Positions 33,454-41,325 of a stretch of DNA of 64,000 nt are shown here, in pieces. The translations under genes were made by a program, and so were the position numbers. Source of the DNA: JANXMY01 sp964251675 (GTDB lineage Bacteria > Armatimonadota > Armatimonadia > Armatimonadales > Capsulimonadaceae); NCBI GenBank assembly GCA_964251675.1, contig CAXUKS010000004.1:62001-126000 (forward strand), in the 5' to 3' direction. Below the pieces are notes generated by a model that did no database searches, had not been told where the DNA came from, and saw only the letters and a program-made list of their open reading frames with translations. Every line of letters begins with the position of its first letter. The first letter of the stretch is position 1.

Positions 33454-34449
33454 TCAGTCCCACGCGCTTCCCAGTGCGGTCAGCCGATCTTCATATTCAA
33501 TCCGCGCCGCCCAGTCTTTCGGCCAGACGCTCATGCCGTGACAGGCTCCGGCGAAGGCTCCGGTGAGGCAGGCGATGGAGTCCGAGTCGCCGGAGGACAC
33601 GGCGGCGCGGTGGAGGGCGTCGAGCGGAGCGTCGGGAAACAGCAGAAAGCAGAGCAGGCCAGTGGCAAAGGCTTCTTCAGCGATCCAGCCTGCGCCAGTA
33701 ACGCGGCAGGGGTCTTCGGCGCGGTTTTCGGCGCGGAGGGCCAAATCAAGCGCGTCCAGACTGCCCAGGCACTCGTCCCAGCCTTGTGTGATAAATTGCG
33801 CGGGCGACTCAACACCAGGCCGCTGCCAGAGCGTGCCCAGCCAGTCTTCGTGGTAGACGCGCCGCTGAGAATGGGCGTATTCGCGCAGGGTTTGCGGCAG
33901 GTCGCCTGGCCCGACACCGGCAGTCAAAAATGCAATCGCTGCCGCTGTGAGGTCGGACGCGGCCAGCGCCGTGGGGTGTCCGTGGGTCAGCGCGGCCTGA
34001 AACTGGGCCAGGGCGGCCCGCACCTCGGCAGTAAGGCCGGGGAGGACGCCGATGGGCTGAACACGCATATTGGCCCCGCAGCCTTTGGAGTTTGCCACGG
34101 TGGCCTCGGTCCAGGGTAGACCCTGCTTCAAGCGGGCGCAGGCGGTCAGGCACGTCATGCCCGGCGCACGGGTGTTGTCCGGGCTGTCGGCCCAGCGGAC
34201 AAATGCAGCCCTGAGCGGCCCTTCGAGTGTGGCGGCGGTGTACGGGCGGGGGGCTTGCAGCAGCGCCTCGCCGACAGCCAGCATCATCTGCGTGTCGTCG
34301 GTCACGCGGACGGGAGCGCCGACAAGGTTATGTGGGCCGTCCGGGGGCCACTTGGCGAGGATTTGGGCGACGGACAGAAACTCGGTTTCCGCGCCGAGCG
34401 CGTCCCCGAAGGCGGTTCCAAACAGGCAGCCGGAGGCTTGGTTTTTCAT
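33454..34449 (-). CDS. ADP-ribosylglycohydrolase family protein
   Basis: 331-aa protein of the ARH/DraG family, which removes ADP-ribose from proteins or nucleic acids using two magnesium ions. It has the N-terminal GTAFGDALGAETEF, RVTDDTQMMLAVGE, an HGHP motif, and the C-terminal metal motif SGDSDSIACLTGAFAGACHG (DSD in place of the common DTD). ATG 34449 begins the conserved part. It lies between hen1 and pnkp, a context that suggests a nucleic-acid end or tRNA-repair substrate; that is inference. Confidence 0.88.
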   Translation of the reverse strand: MKNQASGCLFGTAFGDALGAETEFLSVAQILAKWPPDGPHNLVGAPVRVTDDTQMMLAVGEALLQAPRPYTAATLEGPLRAAFVRWADSPDNTRAPGMTCLTACARLKQGLPWTEATVANSKGCGANMRVQPIGVLPGLTAEVRAALAQFQAALTHGHPTALAASDLTAAAIAFLTAGVGPGDLPQTLREYAHSQRRVYHEDWLGTLWQRPGVESPAQFITQGWDECLGSLDALDLALRAENRAEDPCRVTGAGWIAEEAFATGLLCFLLFPDAPLDALHRAAVSSGDSDSIACLTGAFAGACHGMSVWPKDWAARIEYEDRLTALGSAWD

Positions 34450-34480
34450 GGGTGCTGTTCCGTCAAAGGAGAGGAAAGGA

Positions 34481-34504
34481 GGGCGCGGCAAGCAGCGCTC
34501 CTAC
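34481..34504. repeat. Short hairpin module at the hen1 end
   Basis: A 24-base hairpin-like unit, GGGCGCGGCAA followed by an imperfect second arm and CTAC. It resembles the centres of the elements at 15671-15694 and 61771-61795. The terminal CTA, read on the minus strand, is the TAG stop of hen1. Confidence 0.6.
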
Positions 34505-35913
34505 GCCCGCTCGAAAATCGCCATCTGGCTCGGTGCGCCGACTTCGGCGTCTTCAGGGCCGAGGGGCAGGAAGTTTGCCGTGTAACCGAAGCGGGAGCAG
34601 ATGCCATCAGCCCAGGATTGGAACTCGGCGCGGGTCCACTCGAAGCGGTGGTCTTTGTGGCGAAACTGCCCGGCGGGCAGGGTCTCGAACTTCGGGTTGT
34701 ACTCGGCGTTCGGTGTTGTCACCGCCACGATCTGCGGGCGAGCGAACTCAAACAGCGCCCGGCCAAAGGCGGCGAGGCGGGCGGCGTCAAGGTGCTCAAT
34801 GACTTCCACCACGGCGGCGGCATCGTAGCCGGATAGGCGGGCGTCGCGGTAAATCAGCGAGCCTTGCATGAGCGTAATCCGCTCGCGCTGCTTGGGCGGC
34901 ATTCGGTCCAGATGCAGGCGCTCCTGCGCGATTTCCAGCGAGCGGTACGAGACGTCCATGCCCAGAATATCGGTGAACTGGCTGTCTTTGAGAAGCATCG
35001 CCAGCAGCTTTCCTTCGCCGCAGCCGAGGTCCAGAATGCGCTTTGCCCCGCTTTCTTTCAGGGCCGACAGCACGGCGCTGAGGCGCTGGTCATGCAGGCT
35101 CAATTTGCGCTCGACGCGCTCTTTTTCTATTTTTTCTTCTTCGCGGTCGTGCAAGGCCCCCAGATCGTCCACGCCGGGCGCCTCGGCTTCGGTGAGCTGT
35201 TCCAGGGCGTCGCGCACTAAAGAGCGGCGGCCCTTCAGGTAACGCTGGACAATAACCTCTTTTTCAGGGTGGTTTGCCAGCCAGCCTTCGCCTTTGGCGA
35301 TCAGCTTTTCCACTTCCTCATCCCCGATGGCGTAGTGCTTGCCGGCATCCAGGGTGGGGATGAGCACGTACAGATGGGACAGCAGATCGGACAAACGCAC
35401 CGTGGCGGTCAGCGTCACCGAAAAATAGGCGCTCTGGCCCCAGTCGGGAAAGGTCGAGTCCAGCGCGTGGGGGACCGCGCCGACGGCGTAGCCGAGCGGC
35501 TCAAACAGGCGGCGCAGAAACTGCTCGCCGCCCCGGCTGGGAACCACTTCCAGCGTGGCGGTCAGCGGCAGGGGCGTTTCCACCAGTTCAGGCCGGTCTT
35601 TGCAGCGTCCGCCCAGCGCGGAGCCAAAAACCTGCGCGAGGGCGACGCTCAGGTACGACGACGCGACATAGGGGCGGTCATTGACATACTGCGCCAGTGT
35701 TCGTCCTGTGCCGCGTCTTCTGCCCCGGACGAGGGCCACGGGGTCGACGTCGAGCAGCAGGGCCGCCGTGCAGCGGCCCTCCGAGGCTTCGGGGTAGAAG
35801 ACGTGTGCCTGCCCGAACGACAGCGTAAACGACTGGGCACGGGCGGGGTTTTTGTGCAGCAGGTAGCCGAGATCGGTGGCCGGGGCATGATCGGTCGTGA
35901 GTGTGAGGAGCAT
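34501..35913 (-). CDS. hen1: Bacterial Hen1, 3'-terminal RNA ribose 2'-O-methyltransferase
   Basis: 470 aa. The N-terminal ~240 residues are the Hen1-specific domain that works with Pnkp in ligation; the C-terminal half is a SAM methyltransferase (ILDLGCGEGKLLAMLL). Metal ligands of the Mn-dependent active site are present: Glu370, Glu373 and His374 in EVIEHL, and His422 in HRFEWTR, close to the numbering known for Anabaena Hen1. The methyl group makes a repaired RNA resistant to recutting. The gene begins 9 bases after the sigB stop, so it should be on the same mRNA. Confidence 0.95.
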   Translation of the reverse strand: MLLTLTTDHAPATDLGYLLHKNPARAQSFTLSFGQAHVFYPEASEGRCTAALLLDVDPVALVRGRRRGTGRTLAQYVNDRPYVASSYLSVALAQVFGSALGGRCKDRPELVETPLPLTATLEVVPSRGGEQFLRRLFEPLGYAVGAVPHALDSTFPDWGQSAYFSVTLTATVRLSDLLSHLYVLIPTLDAGKHYAIGDEEVEKLIAKGEGWLANHPEKEVIVQRYLKGRRSLVRDALEQLTEAEAPGVDDLGALHDREEEKIEKERVERKLSLHDQRLSAVLSALKESGAKRILDLGCGEGKLLAMLLKDSQFTDILGMDVSYRSLEIAQERLHLDRMPPKQRERITLMQGSLIYRDARLSGYDAAAVVEVIEHLDAARLAAFGRALFEFARPQIVAVTTPNAEYNPKFETLPAGQFRHKDHRFEWTRAEFQSWADGICSRFGYTANFLPLGPEDAEVGAPSQMAIFERA

Positions 35914-35922
35914 GGGGTCTGC

Positions 35923-36702
35923 CTAGGGGCCGGAGACCATCATCCGCTTAAGCTGCGTCAGGGCGCGGTTTTGCAGGCGGGAAACGTGCATCTGCGAAAT
36001 GTTGAGCTGCTTGGCGACTTCGGCCTGCGACATATCCTTGAAGAAGCGGTGGATAATGATCGCCCGCTCACGCGGCTCCAGCGACTCCAGCGCGTGGTCC
36101 AGATCGCCGTAGGCGTCCAGATTGAGCAGGGACGCGTCTTCGGCCCCGACAAACTCCGCCAGCGACAGGGGGGAGCTGTCCGAGTCGTGCATCATCTTGC
36201 TGTCCAGCGAAACCGTGTCGTAGGCATTGCCCAGCTCAATGGCTTCCAGGGTTTCTTCTTCGGTCGCGCCGATGCGCTGCGCGACTTCCTGAATGGTTGG
36301 CGGGCGGCCCAGCTTGCTGCTGAGGGCTTCCTGTGCTTTCGAGGCGGTCTGGTTCAGCTCCTGCAGGCGGCGGGGGACTTTCAGGCTCCAGGCTTTATCA
36401 CGGAAGTAACGGCGGATTTCGCCGACAATCGTGGGGGTCGCATAGGTGGAGAACTTGGTTCCCCGGCCCGAATCAAAGCGGTCAATGGCGTTAATCAGGC
36501 CAATCGTGCCGACTTGAATGAGGTCTTCCAGCGGCTCGCCGCGATTGACGAACTTGCCTGCCAGGTAACGCACGAGATTCTGGTGCATGGCGACAAGGCG
36601 GTCACGCATTTGCGTGTCCCGCGTGCGGGCATAGCGGGCAAACAGGGCTTCGGCATCATCCTGCGACCAGTCCTGCGTCTTCTTGGGTGTCATGGTGGTC
36701 AT
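35923..36702 (-). CDS. sigB: SigB/SigF-type alternative sigma factor
   Basis: 259-aa group 3 sigma factor. Region 2 has ENLVRYLAGKF-like VRYLAGKFVNRGEPLEDLIQ and the -10-binding KFSTYATPTIVGEIRRYFRD; region 3 has VPRRLQELNQTASKAQEAL; region 4 has SQAEVAKQLNISQMHVSRLQ. Such factors direct general stress or sporulation genes and are held by an RsbW-type anti-sigma factor. It is the third gene of rsbV-rsbW-sigB and is followed immediately by hen1. Six bases separate rsbW from its start. Confidence 0.95.
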   Translation of the reverse strand: MTTMTPKKTQDWSQDDAEALFARYARTRDTQMRDRLVAMHQNLVRYLAGKFVNRGEPLEDLIQVGTIGLINAIDRFDSGRGTKFSTYATPTIVGEIRRYFRDKAWSLKVPRRLQELNQTASKAQEALSSKLGRPPTIQEVAQRIGATEEETLEAIELGNAYDTVSLDSKMMHDSDSSPLSLAEFVGAEDASLLNLDAYGDLDHALESLEPRERAIIIHRFFKDMSQAEVAKQLNISQMHVSRLQNRALTQLKRMMVSGP

Positions 36703-36708
36703 TTCATA

Positions 36709-37179
36709 TTAATCCGGCGCATATTTGGTCAGCACGACCCGTGTCCCATCGGCAGAGGTATCAATCACCACTTCGTCCACCAGAATCTCCATCAGCAGCG
36801 CCCCCAGCCCTTCCTGATCCACACCGGCTTCTTCCAGCAGGCGGGCCTCCTCGGTCGGGGCAGCGACATCTTTGGCAGCCACAGTGTCCATGATTTCAAT
36901 CTTCAAGGATTGCGGGGTAATAGTGCTGACAATGCGAATCGTGGCGGCACGGCTGCCCACCCGCTCGCTGCCTGCGCGTTCAATGGCATGGGTACAGGCT
37001 TCGCCGACGGCGAGGCGCACATCTTCCACTTCGTCGTAGGAGAACGGCATCCGGCTGGCGATCCCCAGCACAGCGAGACGGGCGACGCCGACATATTCGG
37101 CGCGGCAGGGAATGAGCAGCTCCACGGTTTCCGTCTGTGCCATTTTCGTCACAATCTCGGCGGCTGGCATATCGGTCAC
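36709..37179 (-). CDS. rsbW: RsbW-like anti-sigma factor with unusual nucleotide pocket
   Basis: 156-aa GHKL-fold protein expected to bind SigB and release it when RsbV is unphosphorylated. The core follows RsbW (LLIPCRAEYVGVARLAVLGI, then VRLAVGEACTHAIERAG, and EGLGALLMEILVDEVV). In the N-box the Asn that holds Mg-ATP is His64 (EACTHAI), and the DxG box reads DTVAAKD without glycine. It may therefore bind ATP poorly or lack kinase activity. Start overlaps rsbV by ATGA. Confidence 0.85.
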   Translation of the reverse strand: MTDMPAAEIVTKMAQTETVELLIPCRAEYVGVARLAVLGIASRMPFSYDEVEDVRLAVGEACTHAIERAGSERVGSRAATIRIVSTITPQSLKIEIMDTVAAKDVAAPTEEARLLEEAGVDQEGLGALLMEILVDEVVIDTSADGTRVVLTKYAPD

Positions 37180-37529
37180 GAGGGCACCCCTTCTTTGGCG
37201 AGGGCTTCGGCCTCGGTGGCATAGATGTCGAAGATTTTGTTCAGGCCGGTGATCTCAAAAATGCGCTGAATTCGCATTCCGGGACCGACCAGTGCCATGT
37301 TTCCGCCCGCTTCGCGCAGGCGTTTCAAGCCGCCAATAAGCACGCCCAGGCCGGTGCTGTCCAAGTATTCCACTTTGGACAGATCAATGACAATGTGCTT
37401 CGTGCCCTGCTCGGCGAGAGCGACTAAATCCTGTTTGAGCTGCGGAGAAGTGTAAACATCTACTTCCCCTTCGATTTCTAAAATGCAGGTCGTCTCGCTC
37501 AGGGCGCGGCTGGTCATAGAGAGGTTCAA
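37176..37529 (-). CDS. rsbV: RsbV-like anti-anti-sigma factor (STAS)
   Basis: 117-aa STAS protein. The phospho-acceptor serine is in YLDSTGLGVL (Ser58 from this start). When unphosphorylated it binds the anti-sigma factor and frees SigB. I prefer the TTG start at 37529 because GGAG lies 8 bases upstream; an ATG four codons later (37517) is the alternative. The ATGA overlap with rsbW and the short 34-base gap after mnmA suggest one transcript. Confidence 0.88.
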   Translation of the reverse strand: MNLSMTSRALSETTCILEIEGEVDVYTSPQLKQDLVALAEQGTKHIVIDLSKVEYLDSTGLGVLIGGLKRLREAGGNMALVGPGMRIQRIFEITGLNKIFDIYATEAEALAKEGVPS

Positions 37530-37563
37530 GTTACGGTCTCCTTCATTTCTTTCTTGCTGCCGC

Positions 37564-38664
37564 CTAAAGCCGGCGCTGAATTGTCGCGCCGCCCAGCACA
37601 CAGTCCCCGGATGTGTCATACATCACGACGGACTGGCCGGGAGTGACGGCCCGCTGGGGCGTGTCGAACTGCACGACAATTTCCCCATCCTTCGGCCCGT
37701 TTTGTACCGTGGCGGGCACAGCATTCATATTGTAACGTATTTTCACCAGCACAGGCCGTGATTCCTGCACGCCCGCGATGCCCACCCAATTTATATCGTC
37801 AGCGACCAGCCCCGGCGCCAGTAAATCGCTGTTATCGCCGACCGTGACCGTGTTTGTGTCGGCATCAATCCCGATGACGTACAGCGGAATGGGCGAGCCG
37901 ATATTGACCCGCTTGCGCTGGCCGATGGTGTAAAACGCGATGCCGTCATGCGTCCCGCGCCGCCGCCCGCTGGTGTCCACGATGTCGCCCGCCTGCACCG
38001 TCTCTGGCGCGGTCTGGGCCAGAAAGTCGGTGTACGAGCCGCCCTGCACGAAGCAGATTTCCTGCGAGTCGGGCTTGTTATGCACCGCCAGGCCCAGCTC
38101 TTCGGCAATCGCCCGCACTTCGGTTTTGTTGGGAACAATTCCAAGCGGCATCAGCGTGTGTGCCAGCTCATCCTGCGTAAAGTGATACAGGGCATAGGTC
38201 TGGTCCTTGTCGTCGTCGAGGGCGCGGCGCAGGGTCCAGCGCCGGGCGTCCTCGTCAAACTCGGTGCGGGCATAATGTCCCGTCGCCAGATACTCGGCCC
38301 CCAGCCCCCGTGCTTTCGCCATCAGTGCATCAAACTTGACATAGCGGTTGCAATTGACGCACGGGTTGGGCGTTCGGCCCCGCTTGTATTCGTCCACGAA
38401 GTTGCCGATGACTTTGTCGGCAAAGAACTCCCGGAAGTTCAAAACGTAGTGAGGGATGCCGAGCTTCGCGGCGACGCGGCGGGCATCCTCCACGGCTCCC
38501 AGCGAGCAGCAGCCCGCGCCTTTGGTTTCGGTGGTGCTTTCCTGCCAGATTTGCATGGTGACGCCGAGCACGTCGTAGCCCTGCCGCAGCAAAAGCCCGG
38601 CGGCCACCGACGAGTCCACGCCGCCACTCATGGCGACCACAACAGTAGGCTTGGTATTGGACAT
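37564..38664 (-). CDS. mnmA: tRNA-specific 2-thiouridylase MnmA
   Basis: Adds sulfur to the wobble uridine U34 of tRNA-Lys, -Glu and -Gln. The 366-aa protein has the PP-loop AMSGGVDSSVAAGLL, the catalytic cysteine in NPCVNCNRYVKFD and the second in SQEICFV. Length is normal. It is the first gene of a long minus-strand run (mnmA-rsbV-rsbW-sigB-hen1-ARH-orf-pnkp). It is usually a housekeeping gene with varied neighbours, so the link to RNA repair may be chance, though modified U34 is a known target of anticodon nucleases. Confidence 0.96.
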   Translation of the reverse strand: MSNTKPTVVVAMSGGVDSSVAAGLLLRQGYDVLGVTMQIWQESTTETKGAGCCSLGAVEDARRVAAKLGIPHYVLNFREFFADKVIGNFVDEYKRGRTPNPCVNCNRYVKFDALMAKARGLGAEYLATGHYARTEFDEDARRWTLRRALDDDKDQTYALYHFTQDELAHTLMPLGIVPNKTEVRAIAEELGLAVHNKPDSQEICFVQGGSYTDFLAQTAPETVQAGDIVDTSGRRRGTHDGIAFYTIGQRKRVNIGSPIPLYVIGIDADTNTVTVGDNSDLLAPGLVADDINWVGIAGVQESRPVLVKIRYNMNAVPATVQNGPKDGEIVVQFDTPQRAVTPGQSVVMYDTSGDCVLGGATIQRRL

Positions 38665-38706
38665 AATTAGTCTCTAATCGTAAAAAACGTGCGCGGAAAG
38701 GAGACC

Positions 38707-38822
38707 TACCTTCCTTGCTTCGCAGGGTCCTCCCTCAAGGGAGGATTAAGAGCGTGACGAAGGGCTTGCATACTTTGTCCGTATCCTTCCTTTAGGAAGG
38801 ACCCTGCGAAGCAAGGAAGGTA
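38707..38822. repeat. Long inverted-repeat element upstream of mnmA
   Basis: Perfect 25-bp arms (38707-38731 and 38798-38822) with two smaller hairpins inside: TCCTCCCT/AGGGAGGA near 38729 and CCTTCCT/AGGAAGG at 38785-38800. The whole can fold as a cruciform. It fills the gap between the mnmA start and the pepV stop and may terminate pepV transcription. Confidence 0.9.
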
Positions 38823-38824
38823 CG

Positions 38825-40246
38825 TTACTCGCTCGCCAGCCGGGCCAGCGAACGCGCATAGATTTTGGTGGCCCGGATTAAATCATCCACCGCCCAGCAT
38901 TCGTCTTTCTCATGCGCCCCGCCGTCGCCGGGGGCGCGGTTACCGAAGTCAGGGCCGAACGCGATGCCTTTGGTTATGGCACGGGCATACGTCCCGCCAC
39001 CCATGGTCAGAGGCGGCGTCGTGTCGCCGGTTTCGGCCCGGTAGACCTCCAGCAGCGTGGCGACTAGCGGGTCTTCGCGGGGGATATATAGCGGCGGCTG
39101 ATCGGTCAGCTCGGCCAGCCTCCATCCCTTGCCGTCAATCCCTGTTTCTAAACGCTGCCGCAGGTCGTCTGAGTTCCAGGTCACAGGGTAGCGGACGTTG
39201 AACGTCAGCGTGATCTGACCGTCTGCCAGAGATGCCACGCCGAGATTGCAGGTCAGCGGCCCGGCGATGTCGTCCTGCCCGGCAATCCCCAGAGCGCCGC
39301 CGGTGGTGTCCTCGGCCCACGTTTGCATCTGCTGAATAATCTGAACCTGGTCTTCCTGATGATCTAAAAGCAAAAGCGCATCACACAGCACGGCCACGGC
39401 GTTGACGCCCTTTTCCGGGGTGCTGCCGTGTGCGGAAACCCCGTGTGCCGTGACATATATCTCGCCGTCTGCCGTCGTCTCGGTGCTGATGCCGACGACC
39501 GCGTTCAGCCGCGCCGCCGAAGCCGCCGGGTTTGCCAGCCTCAGCACAGCATGGGCCATATCAGGAACCATGTTGGGCCGCTGTCCACCGGACAGCGACA
39601 CCAGATGAATACGCTCACCCTCGGATGGGGCCGGGCGGGTCAAAATGGCGTTAGCGATGCCCTTTTCGGCATAGACCAGCGGGAACATGGCATCGGGCGT
39701 GAAGCCGGTTTCGGGCATCTCTTCGTGGGCGAAGTAGTGCTTGACGCAGTGGAAGCCGCTTTCCTCGTTGGCCCCCAGAATGACTCGAATGCGCTTAGTC
39801 AGCGGTACGCCGCAGGCTTTGACGGCGAGCAAAGCCCACAGCCCGGCCATCGCCGGGCCTTTGTCGTCAGTCGCGCCCCGCGCATAGAGCTTGCCGTTGT
39901 GTATCTCCGCGCCAAAGGGCGGATGCGACCAGCCTTCTCCGGCGGGGACGACATCCACATGGGCCAGCACGCCCACAATCGGCGCATCGGTGGGGACACC
40001 CGGCGCGGTCCATTCGGCATGAGCGGCATAGCCGTCCAGCTGCTTTGTGCTCAGCCCGTGTTCGGCAGCCACTTCGAGCGCGTAGTCCAGTGCCTGCCGC
40101 GTTTCGGCCCCGAACGGAGCGCCGGATGCGGGGTCGCCTTCCACGCTTGGGATCCGCAGAAGAGCCTGCGTGGTTTCAACAATCGAGGTGCGATTCTGAT
40201 CAATCCATTCGGAGACCTGCGTGTCTATGCTGCTGAAGTTATCCAA
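38825..40246 (-). CDS. pepV: M20 family dipeptidase (PepV-like)
   Basis: 473-aa di-zinc peptidase of the PepV/Xaa-His type. Zinc and catalytic motifs are LAHVDVVPAGEGW, YARGATDDKGP and ANEESGFHC; a lid-type insert (about 190-370) is present. PepV enzymes split dipeptides and some beta-Ala or D-amino acid substrates. The start is TTG at 40246, with an AT-rich 90-base upstream region. The stop codon lies 2 bases after the 38.7 kb repeat. Confidence 0.92.
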   Translation of the reverse strand: MDNFSSIDTQVSEWIDQNRTSIVETTQALLRIPSVEGDPASGAPFGAETRQALDYALEVAAEHGLSTKQLDGYAAHAEWTAPGVPTDAPIVGVLAHVDVVPAGEGWSHPPFGAEIHNGKLYARGATDDKGPAMAGLWALLAVKACGVPLTKRIRVILGANEESGFHCVKHYFAHEEMPETGFTPDAMFPLVYAEKGIANAILTRPAPSEGERIHLVSLSGGQRPNMVPDMAHAVLRLANPAASAARLNAVVGISTETTADGEIYVTAHGVSAHGSTPEKGVNAVAVLCDALLLLDHQEDQVQIIQQMQTWAEDTTGGALGIAGQDDIAGPLTCNLGVASLADGQITLTFNVRYPVTWNSDDLRQRLETGIDGKGWRLAELTDQPPLYIPREDPLVATLLEVYRAETGDTTPPLTMGGGTYARAITKGIAFGPDFGNRAPGDGGAHEKDECWAVDDLIRATKIYARSLARLASE

Positions 40247-40339
40247 AATTACTGGCTTTCTCTCGCGTCCGGCGGGCGAACTAAAGATACGAACAAATAT
40301 ACGGTTTAATTATCCACAAAAGGCGGCCCGGCGTCAACC

Positions 40340-40399
40340 GGACCCCTCCCGCTCCCTCCCCTGTTAGGGGAGGGAGCGAGGAACGAGCGGGAGGGGTCC
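40340..40399. repeat. Nested inverted-repeat element
   Basis: Outer 14-bp arms (40340-40353 and 40386-40399) and inner 12-bp arms (40351-40362 and 40366-40377) are both perfect; they share three bases and so give alternative folds. The last base of the right arm is the first base of the phosphoesterase stop codon. Confidence 0.85.
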
Positions 40400-41316
40400 T
40401 ACCGAAACGTGACCGCGACTGCTTCGGGCGGGCGCAGGAGGCGCACCGGGAGCGAAGAGCCGTCCATTCCCCGGCTCACAATCAGCACCCGTCCCTCGAT
40501 TTGTTTGCGGCCTGCCCAGGTGACCATGCTGCCCGGCGGCAGGTGCGGATGCAGCCAGCGATGCAGGGGACGGGAAACCCAGTCCAGCAGCATGATTTGG
40601 CCGCCGTGCGTGTGCCCGGCCAGCACGGCCAGCGGACGGCGTCCCGGCAGGTACACGGCATCCGGGTTGTGCGACAGCACCAGGCGCGGCAGGTCCGGCT
40701 CTACGCCGTTAAAGCGGCTGTACCAGTCCAGCGTTTTCGCGGCGGCTTTGTAGTCTGCCGGAGCCTTGTAGTCTTCGGGGGCGTAGTAGGCAGAGGCTTC
40801 CTGCAAATCGTCCAGGCCGACGACCAGCAGCCCTTGCCCACCTGCCGTAACCACGGCTGACTCGTTGTGCAGGATATGGACGCCATGCGCTTCTAAAAAT
40901 GCCCGCACCGGGCCGAAGTCGCCGCCGAAAGTGGTGTAGTCGTGGTTGCCGGGCACGGCCAGCAGAGGTACCCCCCATTCCCACAGGCCGCGCAGCATCG
41001 GCGACAGCCGCAGCAGGTAGCGCGGGTCGGTGTCGATAAAATCCCCGCCGAGCAGGACGGCATCGAACGGCTTTTTTTGATGCCGCGCCGTCAGCCGCCG
41101 CATCTTCGCCGCCAGAGACCGGGGCCGGGTCCACCGTCCCAGATGCCAGTCGGTCAGCAGCAGCACCCGGACCGGGTGGGTGAGGGGGCCGTCGGGGTCT
41201 TGGACGACGTGTTCCGAGACGTGCAGACGCCCCGGCTCGCCCCACCACATATAGGCCAGCAGGGGAGGCAGGGAGGCCAGCAGCAGCCCAGCAAGTTTTG
41301 GCGAAAAGCGTGGCAT
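40399..41316 (-). CDS. Membrane-anchored metallophosphoesterase (YkuE/YaeI type)
   Basis: 305 aa with an N-terminal membrane helix (KLAGLLLASLPPLLAYMWWG). The calcineurin-like domain has TDWHLG, GGDFIDTD, PGNHDYTTFGG, SHNPD and AGHTHGGQ, so all metal ligands are present. Members act on lipid or envelope phosphates or on UDP-diacylglucosamine-like substrates; the substrate here is unknown. It starts 9 bases after the unknown 409-aa gene, in an operon with rarA. Its TAG stop abuts an inverted repeat. Confidence 0.88.
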   Translation of the reverse strand: MPRFSPKLAGLLLASLPPLLAYMWWGEPGRLHVSEHVVQDPDGPLTHPVRVLLLTDWHLGRWTRPRSLAAKMRRLTARHQKKPFDAVLLGGDFIDTDPRYLLRLSPMLRGLWEWGVPLLAVPGNHDYTTFGGDFGPVRAFLEAHGVHILHNESAVVTAGGQGLLVVGLDDLQEASAYYAPEDYKAPADYKAAAKTLDWYSRFNGVEPDLPRLVLSHNPDAVYLPGRRPLAVLAGHTHGGQIMLLDWVSRPLHRWLHPHLPPGSMVTWAGRKQIEGRVLIVSRGMDGSSLPVRLLRPPEAVAVTFR

Positions 41317-41325
41317 TTAACGACC

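Noticed and set aside
35269..37224. A 651-codon plus-strand open frame
   Set aside because: It lies opposite hen1, sigB and rsbW, all with unambiguous motifs; no domain of its own.
37564..38664. mnmA as a dedicated part of the RNA repair system
   Set aside because: MnmA is a widespread housekeeping enzyme with variable neighbours; closeness alone is not enough, so it is mentioned only as context.
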